Below, in pieces: positions 33,135 to 40,325 of a stretch of 64,000 nucleotides of DNA. The notes below the pieces were generated by a model. That model was not told the origin of the DNA, did not search any database, and worked only from the letters and a program-made list of their open reading frames with translations. Position 1 is the stretch's first letter. Every line of letters begins with the position of its first letter. The stretch lies in contig NZ_CP150276.1 of the NCBI RefSeq assembly GCF_037977235.1, positions 4,154,001 to 4,218,000 of the forward strand, read 5' to 3'. The position numbers and the translations under genes are program-made. The DNA is from Paenibacillus sp. FSL K6-0276 (GTDB taxonomy: Bacteria; Bacillota; Bacilli; Paenibacillales; Paenibacillaceae).

Positions 33135-33163
33135 ATAATAGCTTAGGCTCCAAAACCCGTCAA
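33135..33163 (-). promoter_or_regulatory. Sigma-A promoter of qcrABC
   Basis: On the - strand TTGACG, a 17-base spacer and TATTAT lie about 130 bases upstream of qcrA. Each hexamer matches five of six consensus bases. Confidence 0.72.
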
Positions 33164-33178
33164 GAATATTGTCTAATT

Positions 33179-33230
33179 TGTGACAGGCCAAAAAGTGATT
33201 TTTACCTTTAATTGTTGATTTTCTGTCACA
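33179..33230. repeat. Widely spaced inverted repeat TGTGACAG/CTGTCACA upstream of qcrA
   Basis: Two perfect 8-base arms, 36 bases apart, lie between the ypiF stop and the qcrA promoter. Each arm contains TGTGA or TCACA, the half-site used by Crp/Fnr-type regulators. The wide spacing is unusual, and no T-run follows the stem. Confidence 0.5.
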
Positions 33231-33242
33231 TTTAAACGAGGT

Positions 33243-33662
33243 TCATCGTTGCCACATCTCTTGAATTTTCATACCAATATCAATGTTATTCTTACTTTCC
33301 TGAGAGGCTTCAATGATAGGCAGAGAGAGCACTAAATCGCTTTCAACGATTTCTCTCTGCTGAAGTGCTATATCCGCTGTTAACACTACAGCGTACTGGA
33401 AACCACTGGATTTGACTTTTCGGCAAACCTCATTGATAAGATCGACATATCCTCCCCCTCCATACTGAATGGCTGGATAAGTTACAATACGTCCCTTAAA
33501 TGGTTTTTCCACCAAATCCATGAAATCACGTAATCTTTCCAATGCTTGAACCGCCTCAGGTGGACTCTCGAACCCACTTAATCCTGTAAATGGTATGAGA
33601 CATGTATCATAGAATTTTCGATTTTCTTCCCAATGCTCCACTTCGAAATCACTGAATTTCAT
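33243..33662 (-). CDS. ypiF: DUF2487 protein (YpiF type)
   Basis: The 139-residue cytoplasmic protein begins MKFSDFEVEHWEENRKFYDT and contains KPFKGRIVTYPAIQYGGGG and VKSSGFQYAVVLTAD. This matches the YpiF/DUF2487 family by pattern and position. In B. subtilis ypiF lies directly upstream of qcrABC, as here. It has no membrane segment and no known catalytic motif. Its function is unknown; a link to the bc complex is suggested by synteny only. Confidence 0.82.
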   Translation of the reverse strand: MKFSDFEVEHWEENRKFYDTCLIPFTGLSGFESPPEAVQALERLRDFMDLVEKPFKGRIVTYPAIQYGGGGYVDLINEVCRKVKSSGFQYAVVLTADIALQQREIVESDLVLSLPIIEASQESKNNIDIGMKIQEMWQR

Positions 33663-33826
33663 TTAACGTCCATCTCCTTCTGTACAACCCTTAGTTTTTC
33701 GACTTTTCACAAATTTGCCCGAAGTTATAAATCCCATTATATTGAAAGAGGGGGACGAACGTCTAGATTTAGATTTTCACTTGTCTCCTTCACTCTCAAA
33801 TGTTACAGAAAGTGAGTTGATTAAGG

Positions 33827-34150
33827 TTGGATACTCAAGTAACTACGAAATTTAAAATTTTCAAGACAGTTAATGAGGTATTTGAAGCTATAATTGACCC
33901 TGAGAAAATGTCTAACTATTGGTTCTCATGGGGCGGATCTGATCAAGAAACGGTGGTTACGATTACCCTAACGGAGCTGGAGCCTGCGAGTACAGTCATT
34001 GAAGTAAATGAATCTGGTTTGAGAGAAAACGACCCCGAGATCGTAAATAAAATGATCGATCAAAAAGAAGGCTGGGTATATGTACTCACCTGTCTAAAAG
34101 CATATTTAGAAAATGGGGTTCATACTTTGAGAGCTTCATTACTCCATTAG
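33827..34150 (+). pseudogene. SRPBCC (AHSA1-like) protein with internal in-frame deletion
   Basis: The 107-residue frame starts like an AHSA1-type SRPBCC protein (FKIFKTVNEVFEAIIDPEKMSN) and ends like one (VTITLTELEPASTVIEV, QKEGWVYVLTCLKAYLENG). The usual middle, about 40 residues of beta-strands after NYWFS, is missing, so NYWFS runs straight into WGGSD. The loss is in frame but removes the core of the ligand-binding fold. The TTG start lacks a clear ribosome site. I call it a decayed gene; a short functional variant cannot be excluded. It lies beside a group II intron. Confidence 0.6.
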
Positions 34151-34200
34151 AAAACATATCAAATCGAGTAGGAGGAGGCGGCTAGCCCCCGACCTCTCAC

Positions 34201-34234
34201 ACCACCGTACGTACCGTTCGGTATACGGCGGTTC
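34201..34234 (-). ncRNA. Group II intron domain V
   Basis: The 34-base catalytic hairpin reads GAACCGCCGTATACC, then GAAC, then GGTACGTACGGTGGT. It has the CGC catalytic triad typical of group IIC and no visible damage. Its first bases overlap the stop codon of the intron ORF. Confidence 0.9.
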
Positions 34235-35501
34235 ATGAAATATTCCGTAAGGAGTTGTATCTGTCCAATACACTCTTTAATCCATTGGATTCCCAATATT
34301 GGTTATTCAATGCACGTTGCAGTATTGGACTCCCTGCAATTCGCCAATATCCTTTCCGAGTATTTCCCCACTCATAAGCTATATCCTTAGGCACGCCTAA
34401 GGATATAAGCCTTTTGACTTTGGTTCTCGGGTTCTTCCATTGCTTCCAGAGACACATTCGCAATCTCCTTCGAATCCACATATCCATCGCTTTAAAGGCA
34501 CTTGGCGTATCCGCCAGCGAGAAATATCCGTGCCATCCCATCAAGTATCGATTGAGCTCCTGGATTCGTTCTTCCATTCGCATCGCTTTCTTCCGGGACG
34601 TTATCTCCCGAATTCGAGCCTTCGCTTTCTGCAAGGACTGTTTTGCTATCCTCACCTTGGGCTCTTTATCACTCTAAAACTAAACCCAAGAAATTTCCGT
34701 CTCCATGGGCGGTCCACCGCACTCTTCGCTTGGTTCACCTTTAGTTTTAGTCTTGTCTCAATGAATCTGGTGACGGATGCCTTCACTCGCTCTCCTGCTC
34801 TTGGTGTTTTCACATAGATGTTACAGTCGTCCGCATAACGGACGAAGCGGTGTCCGCGTTTCTCGAGTTCCTTGTCGAGCTCGTCCAAAACGATGTTAGA
34901 TAACAACGGACTGAGTGGACCACCTTGCGGTGTCCCTTCTGTTGTCGGATTTACTAAACCGTTCTCCATCACACCTGACTGAAGATATTTACGAATCAGC
35001 AGGAGAACTTTCTTGTCCTTCACTTTAGCCGAAATCTTCATCATCAGTCGGTCATGATTGACGCGATCAAAAAATTTCTCCAAATGGTCGACTACGAATC
35101 GATATCCTTCTTTCATGAATGCTCTAGCTTTCCTTACCGCATCATGTCCTCGCCTTCTCAGACGAAATCCATAACTGTGGTCAGAAAAACTCTGGGTCGA
35201 ATAATGGGGTTAGTACCTGAACGATTGCTTGTTGAATCATTCGATCTGTCACGGTTGGTATTCCTAATCGCCTAACACCTCCGCCACCGGGTTTCGGGAT
35301 TTCGACTCGGCGCACGGGGCTCGGTTCATAGATTCCTTCTTCTATCGCTTGCCGCAAGGTCTGCCAGTTTTGTACGATGTGTTCTCGTAAGGATTTTACG
35401 GACATCCCATCTACGCCATGACTTCCTTTATTCGCTTCAACACGCTTTAAGGCTTGCAGAAGATTTTCCCGTGACAACAGTTGCTCCAACATTTTTTTCA
35501 C
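34233..35501 (-). pseudogene. Group II intron reverse transcriptase/maturase, frameshifted
   Basis: Three fragments together give about 420 residues of a group IIC intron-encoded protein: RT N-terminus (LLQALKRVEANKGSHGVDGM), RT core with EGTPQGGPLSPLL and RYADDCN, and a maturase part (LMGWHGYFSLADTP). An extra T in a T-run near 35185 shifts the frame after DPEF. A missing A near 34665 shifts it again after SFRVIK. In addition, motif A reads VVDHLEKFFD where VVDIDLEKFFD is expected, so the catalytic Asp is lost or displaced. No C-terminal endonuclease is present, as is normal for IIC. Confidence 0.92.
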
Positions 35502-36052
35502 CTCTCTTTACGTGATTTATACCTTCCTCTTGTGCCAGAGATGAATTCTGCCCTGCCGAAGTCCCCCAGGGGACTCACCGTCTCCTTCTTCAGTCAGGTC
35601 CTTTCGATTTTTTTCTGCTTTCATTACCCATCTGAACGCCTGGATGTACAAATACCTATTTCATGTTCAGCCCTTCCGCAGCTGTTGCAACAGCTTGCGT
35701 ACTATGGCGTCTGCTGACTTCTGTGCGTTCAGCCTACTTTCACAAACAGGGTTACGAATTGACTTCGCCTACCTCACAGATCTCCCCAGGTAAGAACGCT
35801 ATCTTCCTCTCCATCTATCTGCTTCATTTACTCTCGTATGCCTTTGACAGTATGGACTTTGGTTTGTTATGCAACCTCATCCAGCCTACGTTAGCCTTGT
35901 ATGAAGTTCGTGTTCCTCAGACCGGAGATTTGCCTCCGGCTTCCTTCAGATTCCACCTCACGGTGGACACCCTTGCCCTTGGCTAACGGTAGGCGCTCGC
36001 CAGCCCCCGTTCGGGACTTTCACCCTAAAGATGACGCCCATGCTGGGCGTAC

Positions 36053-36083
36053 CAAAAAAAAGAAATGCGCTAAGCGCATTTCT
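36053..36083 (-). terminator. Intrinsic terminator of the IDEAL-domain gene; intron target site
   Basis: AGAAATGCGC pairs with GCGCATTTCT around a TAA loop and is followed on the - strand by seven to eight T. The stem begins right after the gene's stop codon, and the group IIC intron begins right after the T-run. Confidence 0.92.
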
Positions 36084-36263
36084 TTATGCCAAACTTTTAA
36101 GTTCCTCTGTAAGATTTCGAAAAGCCAACTTATCTCCTGTAGCCAGAGCCGTGTCAATCTCACGGTGCAAGATGTCGGAGCGACGCTTTCGCAGCGCTTC
36201 ATCCCACACCATTTCTGCCGCAAGTCCTAGCATCACTTCATACGTAGCCTTCATTTTGTCCAT
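36084..36263 (-). CDS. Small IDEAL-domain protein
   Basis: The product of about 59 residues (MDKMKATYEVMLGLAAEMV) contains an IDEAL-like helix pair (DILHREIDTALATGDKLAFR, then NLTEELKSL). The ATG at 36263 has GGAGGTG six bases upstream. In B. subtilis ypiB, near the same qcr neighbours, ends in such a domain but is about 180 residues long. This one is the domain alone. IDEAL domains occur in ComK-type and chaperone-like proteins; the role here is unknown. It has its own terminator. Confidence 0.72.
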   Translation of the reverse strand: MDKMKATYEVMLGLAAEMVWDEALRKRRSDILHREIDTALATGDKLAFRNLTEELKSLA

Positions 36264-36509
36264 TCGATACACCTCCGCTATTTAAGAGATCCTTATTGCT
36301 TCGATATTTTGATATCCATCAAGATGATTATGTTTTCGGTTTCAAAAGAGACGTCACCTACTAAATCATATTCAACATTCCTGTCTACGTTCTACATATT
36401 TACCCATTCTGATCAATACTTCCTCTATTGTTCCCATCAGCAACCCAAACGAATTCCTTCATCTGCGTATGTAATCCCCATAAGCATTTGCTTGTGCACC
36501 TCCATACTA

Positions 36510-37592
36510 CTAAAGATGCTTAGGCACGGCTGTCTCAATCCCCCACGGTGTCATCATCACAGCGAGTCCAGCTGAAGTCTCGCCCAATCTAAGCATCCCA
36601 AGGTGCACCATCATCCGAATAACACGTTGCTCCAGAATAGAGGCAGCATTGTCATAATAAAACGGTTTAATTAGCCACCCCACACCATCCACTAATGAAG
36701 GTACTGTCACCCAATTACAAGCACTAATGCTTACCCAATACACAAGTGAAGGTAGGTTTGGTACAGCCCCTTTATATAGTCTTAACCAAAAAGAGAATAT
36801 CTGCATCAACGAGTCACATTTCCCATCGATCAACACAGCTTCTCCTGTTGCTGTAAGCCTTAGTCGGAAGCCTTCTTCAGTGATCCAGCGGCGGTGGCGT
36901 ACATAATCATACAGGAGCGCAAATCTTGGTGGATAATGCTCGCATGCCCTACCATAACCAAACCTCCATCCACCCTTGCTAAGAAGATCCTCAGGAATAT
37001 GAAGTGCATTCATCACGCCTTGCTGATACCGCTTATACATTGCCCCTTCCTGATTCAGCTCTGGCTCATTTTCCTTAATATATCTCAGGAGCATAACCAG
37101 ATCGCTTCTCAACAATTCTCCTTCACTTCGATACATAGCTGGTTCAGAGCTAACCGAAACCTTATCCTTGATATGTGCGCTCATCGTCTCACGAAAGCGC
37201 TCTTTCAAATCTTTGGGCACTTGGAATAAGTATCTGGTTTGCTGGGAGGAACCACTAAAGAGCCAGCCTCCGCTTTTGAAACGAGAAACCATCTCCCGGA
37301 AGCCTCCGGTCTTTCCTTCAGGAGCATCAAAAGAAGCCTGCCTAGCTACAGCTAACAAATCTTCTAGACTAAAGTAGCTACGTTCATCAAAAAGTAATGT
37401 ATTCAGAAACCGTAGATCCTCCGGAGCACACTCCCGGATATGAGACTCCATAAAACTTCTGCTTCCAAGCATAATCAAAATACTCTGGATCAAGTCATGT
37501 TTGGAATTCTGCTTGCATTCACACCGGTAGCGTCCCGCTATGGCGGTCAGCTGTCCAATATCTGCATAAATGAGCATATCCGCCAGATTCAT
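36510..37592 (-). CDS. Unrecognised 360-residue cytoplasmic protein, possibly winged-helix
   Basis: I do not recognise this protein with confidence. It begins MNLADMLIYADIGQLTAIAG and is rich in charged alpha-helices. Several segments look like winged-helix units (SDLVMLLRYIKENEPELNQE followed by GAMYKRYQQG, and EGFRLRLTATGEAVL). It ends with a helix-turn segment (QRVIRMMVHLGMLRLGET) and TPWGIETAVP. The layout recalls helicase-associated winged-helix proteins of the XPB N-terminal type, but I see no Walker motif. It has no membrane segment. It lies between a histidine phosphatase and the IDEAL gene. Confidence 0.6.
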   Translation of the reverse strand: MNLADMLIYADIGQLTAIAGRYRCECKQNSKHDLIQSILIMLGSRSFMESHIRECAPEDLRFLNTLLFDERSYFSLEDLLAVARQASFDAPEGKTGGFREMVSRFKSGGWLFSGSSQQTRYLFQVPKDLKERFRETMSAHIKDKVSVSSEPAMYRSEGELLRSDLVMLLRYIKENEPELNQEGAMYKRYQQGVMNALHIPEDLLSKGGWRFGYGRACEHYPPRFALLYDYVRHRRWITEEGFRLRLTATGEAVLIDGKCDSLMQIFSFWLRLYKGAVPNLPSLVYWVSISACNWVTVPSLVDGVGWLIKPFYYDNAASILEQRVIRMMVHLGMLRLGETSAGLAVMMTPWGIETAVPKHL

Positions 37593-37656
37593 GTTTTATC
37601 GCCTCACCGTTTTACTACCATTATGGGAAATACAGTCCATTTTATTCCCCTTAACG

Positions 37657-37683
37657 CAAAAAAAATAACCCGATGCACGGGTT
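37657..37683 (-). terminator. Intrinsic terminator overlapping the stop of the histidine phosphatase gene
   Basis: AACCCG pairs with CGGGTT over a five-base loop and is followed on the - strand by ATTTTTTTT. The stop codon lies in the left arm. Confidence 0.85.
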
Positions 37684-38269
37684 AACGCTGATTTTGCAGG
37701 ATGTGGCGAGTACAATTATATAAAATAGGGTTCCATTCCCGCTCTTTCTTCTCCAAAATCGTTAGGGATAGATTGCCAATTCGCTCAGAATACTTACCCT
37801 TATAAAGTGCAGTATACAGTTGAGCGAGGAACCCCCCATGAGATATCACTAGTATGTTCCGATTGGGATGCTGCGCAGAAATATCCTCCATAAAAGCAAG
37901 TGCACGAGCCTGAAGCTGTTCGTCGGTTTCTTGACCCAGTGAGAGCTGACTCCATTCCTTACCCCACTTCTCTTCACGCTCAGCGGCAGTAATTCCTTCT
38001 ACCTGCCCGTAGGCACGTTCCCGGATACGATGATCAGGATCTAGCAGCGGTATACTTAACTTATCAGCGATAATCTTGCCTGTCTCTGCGGCGCGGGAAA
38101 GGTTACTTGTAATACAGTAATCCCAGCGGTACGGTTCTTGTAGTAAGCGGTCAGCAAGCATCGCAGCCTGCATCCGTCCTTCATCATTTAGCGGAATATC
38201 ACTTTGTCCTTGTATCTTCCCAATTGCGTTCCAGTCCGTCAATCCATGACGTATCAAGCCGATTAGCAT
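37682..38269 (-). CDS. Histidine phosphatase family protein (phosphoglycerate mutase-like)
   Basis: The 195-residue protein starts MLIGLIRHGLTDWNAIGKIQ, with the RHG motif that holds the phosphorylated His. The second catalytic His is in LVISHGGFLAQLY, and RERAYGQVEG is also typical. Both catalytic His residues are present, so it is probably an active phosphatase; the substrate is unknown. The ATG at 38269 has a GGGGAGG site six bases upstream. It lies alone, with terminators on both sides. Confidence 0.85.
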   Translation of the reverse strand: MLIGLIRHGLTDWNAIGKIQGQSDIPLNDEGRMQAAMLADRLLQEPYRWDYCITSNLSRAAETGKIIADKLSIPLLDPDHRIRERAYGQVEGITAAEREEKWGKEWSQLSLGQETDEQLQARALAFMEDISAQHPNRNILVISHGGFLAQLYTALYKGKYSERIGNLSLTILEKKEREWNPILYNCTRHILQNQR

Positions 38270-38354
38270 ATTGCCTCCCCTTTTCACCCAAGTATTTGTC
38301 TCTTAATGTAACATGGATGAAATAAAAAGTCTTCTTTTTATAAGTATCAGAATA

Positions 38355-38390
38355 CAAAAAAAGCCCCTCATAAACTTACGTAAAGGGACT
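38355..38390 (-). terminator. Intrinsic terminator of the second sigma / anti-sigma operon
   Basis: AGTCCCT and AGGGGCT form a seven-pair stem with one G-T pair, with a further TTACGTAA palindrome in the loop. Seven T follow on the - strand. Confidence 0.82.
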
Positions 38391-38451
38391 CCTACAACGT
38401 TCTGAACACTATTATATACTTGAAACAGCTAAGTCATACGTCCATAACCCT

Positions 38452-39042
38452 TTATGATCTGCGATAGCGATTCAGCCGGGTTAGCGAAAATACTGCAAAA
38501 CCCACGCCAAGCATGGATAACATCATCCAATATTGAGGATGAGTAGGTCCCATATTCACTACAAGTGGTTCAATAATCCCGCCTTCAGAGCCTAAAATGG
38601 GGTAAGTGGATGTCCATTCCATAGAACCAGCAACACCAGTCTCTACAATTCCACTTTGAGCCACTGTGATATTTGCAGGTGTTCTAAACATAGTGAAGTA
38701 AAGAACACTGGACAGAAATACCGCCAGGAAGCAAGCGATCCAGAGGCTAAGCCGATGGCGAACAATGGCAGATGTTCCTGCGGATTTCCCATCCCCTGGC
38801 ATCAACCAAGGACTCTCTAGATAAATCCGCTCCATAACTTTAACATTTATGACCTCTGCACGATCTTCACTAATCTCTTCCTTCAAATCTTGCATAAGCT
38901 GACTACTCTCTTGCCACAAAGACCATTCAGCAGCGCAGTAAGGACAAGTTACAATATGTCTTTCAAGTAAAATCCGCCTAGGATGTGTGGGGGGAGCGTC
39001 CCACAAGAGCGGAATACATTCTTGCGCTTCCCTGCAATTCAT
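38452..39042 (-). CDS. Zinc-finger anti-sigma factor, membrane protein
   Basis: The 196-residue protein has the zinc-binding anti-sigma motif H-x3-C-x2-C (RHIVTCPYC) near residue 29, preceded by MNCREAQECIPLLWD. A first transmembrane helix (LWIACFLAVFLSSVLYFTMF) lies near residue 105 and a second near the C-terminus (WMMLSMLGVGFAVFSL). About 50 residues between them should face outward. It follows an ECF sigma gene by five bases and is its likely inhibitor, releasing sigma on a membrane or envelope signal. The signal is not visible from sequence. Confidence 0.85.
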   Translation of the reverse strand: MNCREAQECIPLLWDAPPTHPRRILLERHIVTCPYCAAEWSLWQESSQLMQDLKEEISEDRAEVINVKVMERIYLESPWLMPGDGKSAGTSAIVRHRLSLWIACFLAVFLSSVLYFTMFRTPANITVAQSGIVETGVAGSMEWTSTYPILGSEGGIIEPLVVNMGPTHPQYWMMLSMLGVGFAVFSLTRLNRYRRS

Positions 39043-39047
39043 TCGCC

Positions 39048-39635
39048 TTACACCCTCTCAACCTGCTCTTCAACTTCAGGCTCATTGAAATAGGATTCGA
39101 GTTGAAGCTTCACACTACTCCTGGCACGAAACAACAATGATTTCACGGAGCTTACACTCTGATCCAAAATTTCTGCAATTTCTTGATAGTCCATTTGATC
39201 GTATTCACGCAGGATTAGAGCAGAGCGTTGTTTCTCCGGAAGATTATTAATTGCCTCACGGACTAGGTTCATCCGTTCTTTACGCAATGCAGCCTGCTCA
39301 GGTGCTACTTCTAACGGTGCAACAGGAGTATATCCACTCTCTTCTAGGGATACATTTCCAGCACGATTCTTACGAAGCTCACTTAGCACAGTATTACGAG
39401 CAATAGTGTACAACCAAGTCGAAAAGGAAGCATCTACCTCTCGAAAGGAATGCAAGCTACGGAATGCCTTGTAGAAAGTCTCCGAACAAAGGTCCTCTGC
39501 AATTAGCTCCATTTGTGAGTTTCTAAGCATATGGTATACAAATGCCAATATTTTCCGCTGATAACGACGCATTAATTCTGAATATAATTCTGTGTTTCCT
39601 TGTTTGATTTGCTGGATCAACTGGGAATCCGTCAT
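39048..39635 (-). CDS. ECF-family RNA polymerase sigma factor
   Basis: The 195-residue protein has sigma region 2 (TELYSELMRRYQRKILAFVY, SETFYKAFRSLHSF, STWLYTIARN) and region 4 (LPEKQRSALILREYDQMDY, QSVSSVKSLLFRARSSVKL). A variable linker connects them. It is followed by a zinc anti-sigma gene, the usual ECF pair, close to the SigW/SigV type by layout. A candidate ECF promoter lies about 60 bases upstream, which suggests the sigma drives its own gene. It differs from the other ECF sigma in this window in its anti-sigma type. Confidence 0.9.
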   Translation of the reverse strand: MTDSQLIQQIKQGNTELYSELMRRYQRKILAFVYHMLRNSQMELIAEDLCSETFYKAFRSLHSFREVDASFSTWLYTIARNTVLSELRKNRAGNVSLEESGYTPVAPLEVAPEQAALRKERMNLVREAINNLPEKQRSALILREYDQMDYQEIAEILDQSVSSVKSLLFRARSSVKLQLESYFNEPEVEEQVERV

Positions 39636-39690
39636 GGTGAGATTGGCCCTCCTCGCCCTTGCACGTCTTTTCCCGTCCGGTCCGTACTTG

Positions 39691-39719
39691 TTATACCGGT
39701 TTGGGCTTAAAAAGTTGCG
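39691..39719 (-). promoter_or_regulatory. Candidate ECF sigma promoter upstream of the second sigma gene
   Basis: On the - strand CGCAAC is followed by a T-run in a 16-base spacer and then by GGTATAA. This resembles the TGAAAC-N16-CGTA pattern of Bacillus ECF sigmas with two changes in the -35 and one in the -10. Confidence 0.42.
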
Positions 39720-40029
39720 GTGTTTACTGCAAATTTTTAGTTTTTTATGAAATACACCTATGTATATTCAAACACCTTGTAATTAAGGCATGACGTATGT
39801 GATGAATATAAAAACAAAAAAGGCATACTTCTACATATAGATAAATATAGAAACGAATCTAGAAACATACCTACTCTATTGTATCATAGATTCTCATAGG
39901 ATGACATTAATAGACTTCAGAGCAGTAATCTCGTCAGCAAGACATGACATTAAATTATATACGAATATCAGCTTCAATAATAAGACTTTAATCACTTTAA
40001 TATGACTTTAATCTCTTTTTAATAATGTA
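39720..40029. other. AT-rich intergenic stretch without genes
   Basis: No ORF, RNA or strong hairpin is visible. The DNA is AT-rich and contains two copies of GACTTTAATC near 39983 and 40009. It lies between the sigma-gene promoter and the small-RNA promoter and may hold upstream control sites for either. Confidence 0.5.
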
Positions 40030-40058
40030 TTGACAAAATGTAAACGTATACATATAAT
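40030..40058 (+). promoter_or_regulatory. Consensus sigma-A promoter of the orphan small RNA
   Basis: TTGACA, a 17-base spacer and TATAAT match the housekeeping consensus at all twelve positions. Transcription is expected to begin near 40065. No protein-coding gene follows on this strand. Confidence 0.9.
40039..40052 (+). promoter_or_regulatory. cre-like operator (CcpA site) inside the small-RNA promoter
   Basis: TGTAAACGTATACA matches the cre consensus TGWAARCGYTWNCW at 13 of 14 positions. It is a 12/14 palindrome and lies wholly between the -35 and -10 boxes, so a bound repressor would block RNA polymerase. Confidence 0.7.
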
Positions 40059-40064
40059 AAAAGT

Positions 40065-40156
40065 ACAGTATGGTTTCTCTCCACTCCTATCCAAATACTA
40101 CACGGTTCCAATTTATTGTGAACTGTAGCCGCTTACTTTGTAAGCGGTCTTTTTTT
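40065..40156 (+). ncRNA. Putative small regulatory RNA (about 92 nt)
   Basis: The transcript would begin near 40065 behind a consensus promoter and end at an intrinsic terminator (CCGCTTAC-TTT-GTAAGCGG then T7, 40129-40156). Its 5' end (ACAGT) can pair with ACTGT at 40122-40126, closing a long loop. The loop carries a C/U-rich stretch (TTTCTCTCCACTCCTATCC) that is complementary to Shine-Dalgarno-type sequences, a hallmark of many translation-blocking small RNAs. I recognise no known family. A leaderless 20-30-codon frame is present but has no ribosome site. Confidence 0.75.
40129..40156 (+). terminator. Intrinsic terminator of the small RNA
   Basis: An eight-pair perfect stem with a TTT loop is followed by TCTTTTTTT on the + strand only. 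The opposite strand has no T-run, so it belongs to a + strand transcript. Confidence 0.92.
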
Positions 40157-40291
40157 GTTCTAATTCGATCCTCCCTATTCTAATGAGGATATTCCAGTCT
40201 GATTGCTTGAACGAAATTATCATGATGTGGAAACATCCCCTCCGAGGTAATCCATCTTTTCGCAGCGCTATGCTTTTTCGGATGCCATAAT

Positions 40292-40321
40292 GAAAAAAGC
40301 CCCTCCGTATTGGAAGGGCTA
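40292..40321 (-). terminator. Intrinsic terminator of the aromatic supraoperon after tyrA
   Basis: AGCCCTTCC pairs with GGAGGGGCT (one G-T pair) and is followed on the - strand by TTTTTT. It lies a few bases past the tyrA stop. Confidence 0.88.
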
Positions 40322-40325
40322 CTTA

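Larger units (their letters stand above)
34163..36052 (-). mobile_element. Group IIC intron, degenerate
   Basis: On the - strand the element starts GTACGCCCAGCATGGGC and continues with domain I motifs (GGGTGAAAGTCCCGA, CAAGGGTGTCC, GGTCTGAGGAACACGAA). It ends with domain V (GAACCGCCGTATACC...GGTACGTACGGTGGT) and a domain VI hairpin near CTACTCGAT. A reverse-transcriptase ORF of about 1.27 kb lies in domain IV. These features match group IIC introns such as the Oceanobacillus and B. halodurans examples. The 5' end follows the T-run of an intrinsic terminator, the known target type for this class. Ends are placed to within a few bases. Confidence 0.9.

Noticed and set aside
33720..33826. Remnant of an ArsR-type regulator before the SRPBCC gene
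   Set aside because: Such pairs are common, but the short frames here show no recognisable HTH residues.
35502..36052. Open frames of about 80-110 codons on the + strand of the intron
   Set aside because: They lie antisense to conserved ribozyme domains and show no ribosome sites or protein motifs.
40070..40180. A short peptide gene starting at ATG 40070 in the small RNA
   Set aside because: There is no ribosome site, the frame crosses the terminator, and the start is only five bases from the expected 5' end.
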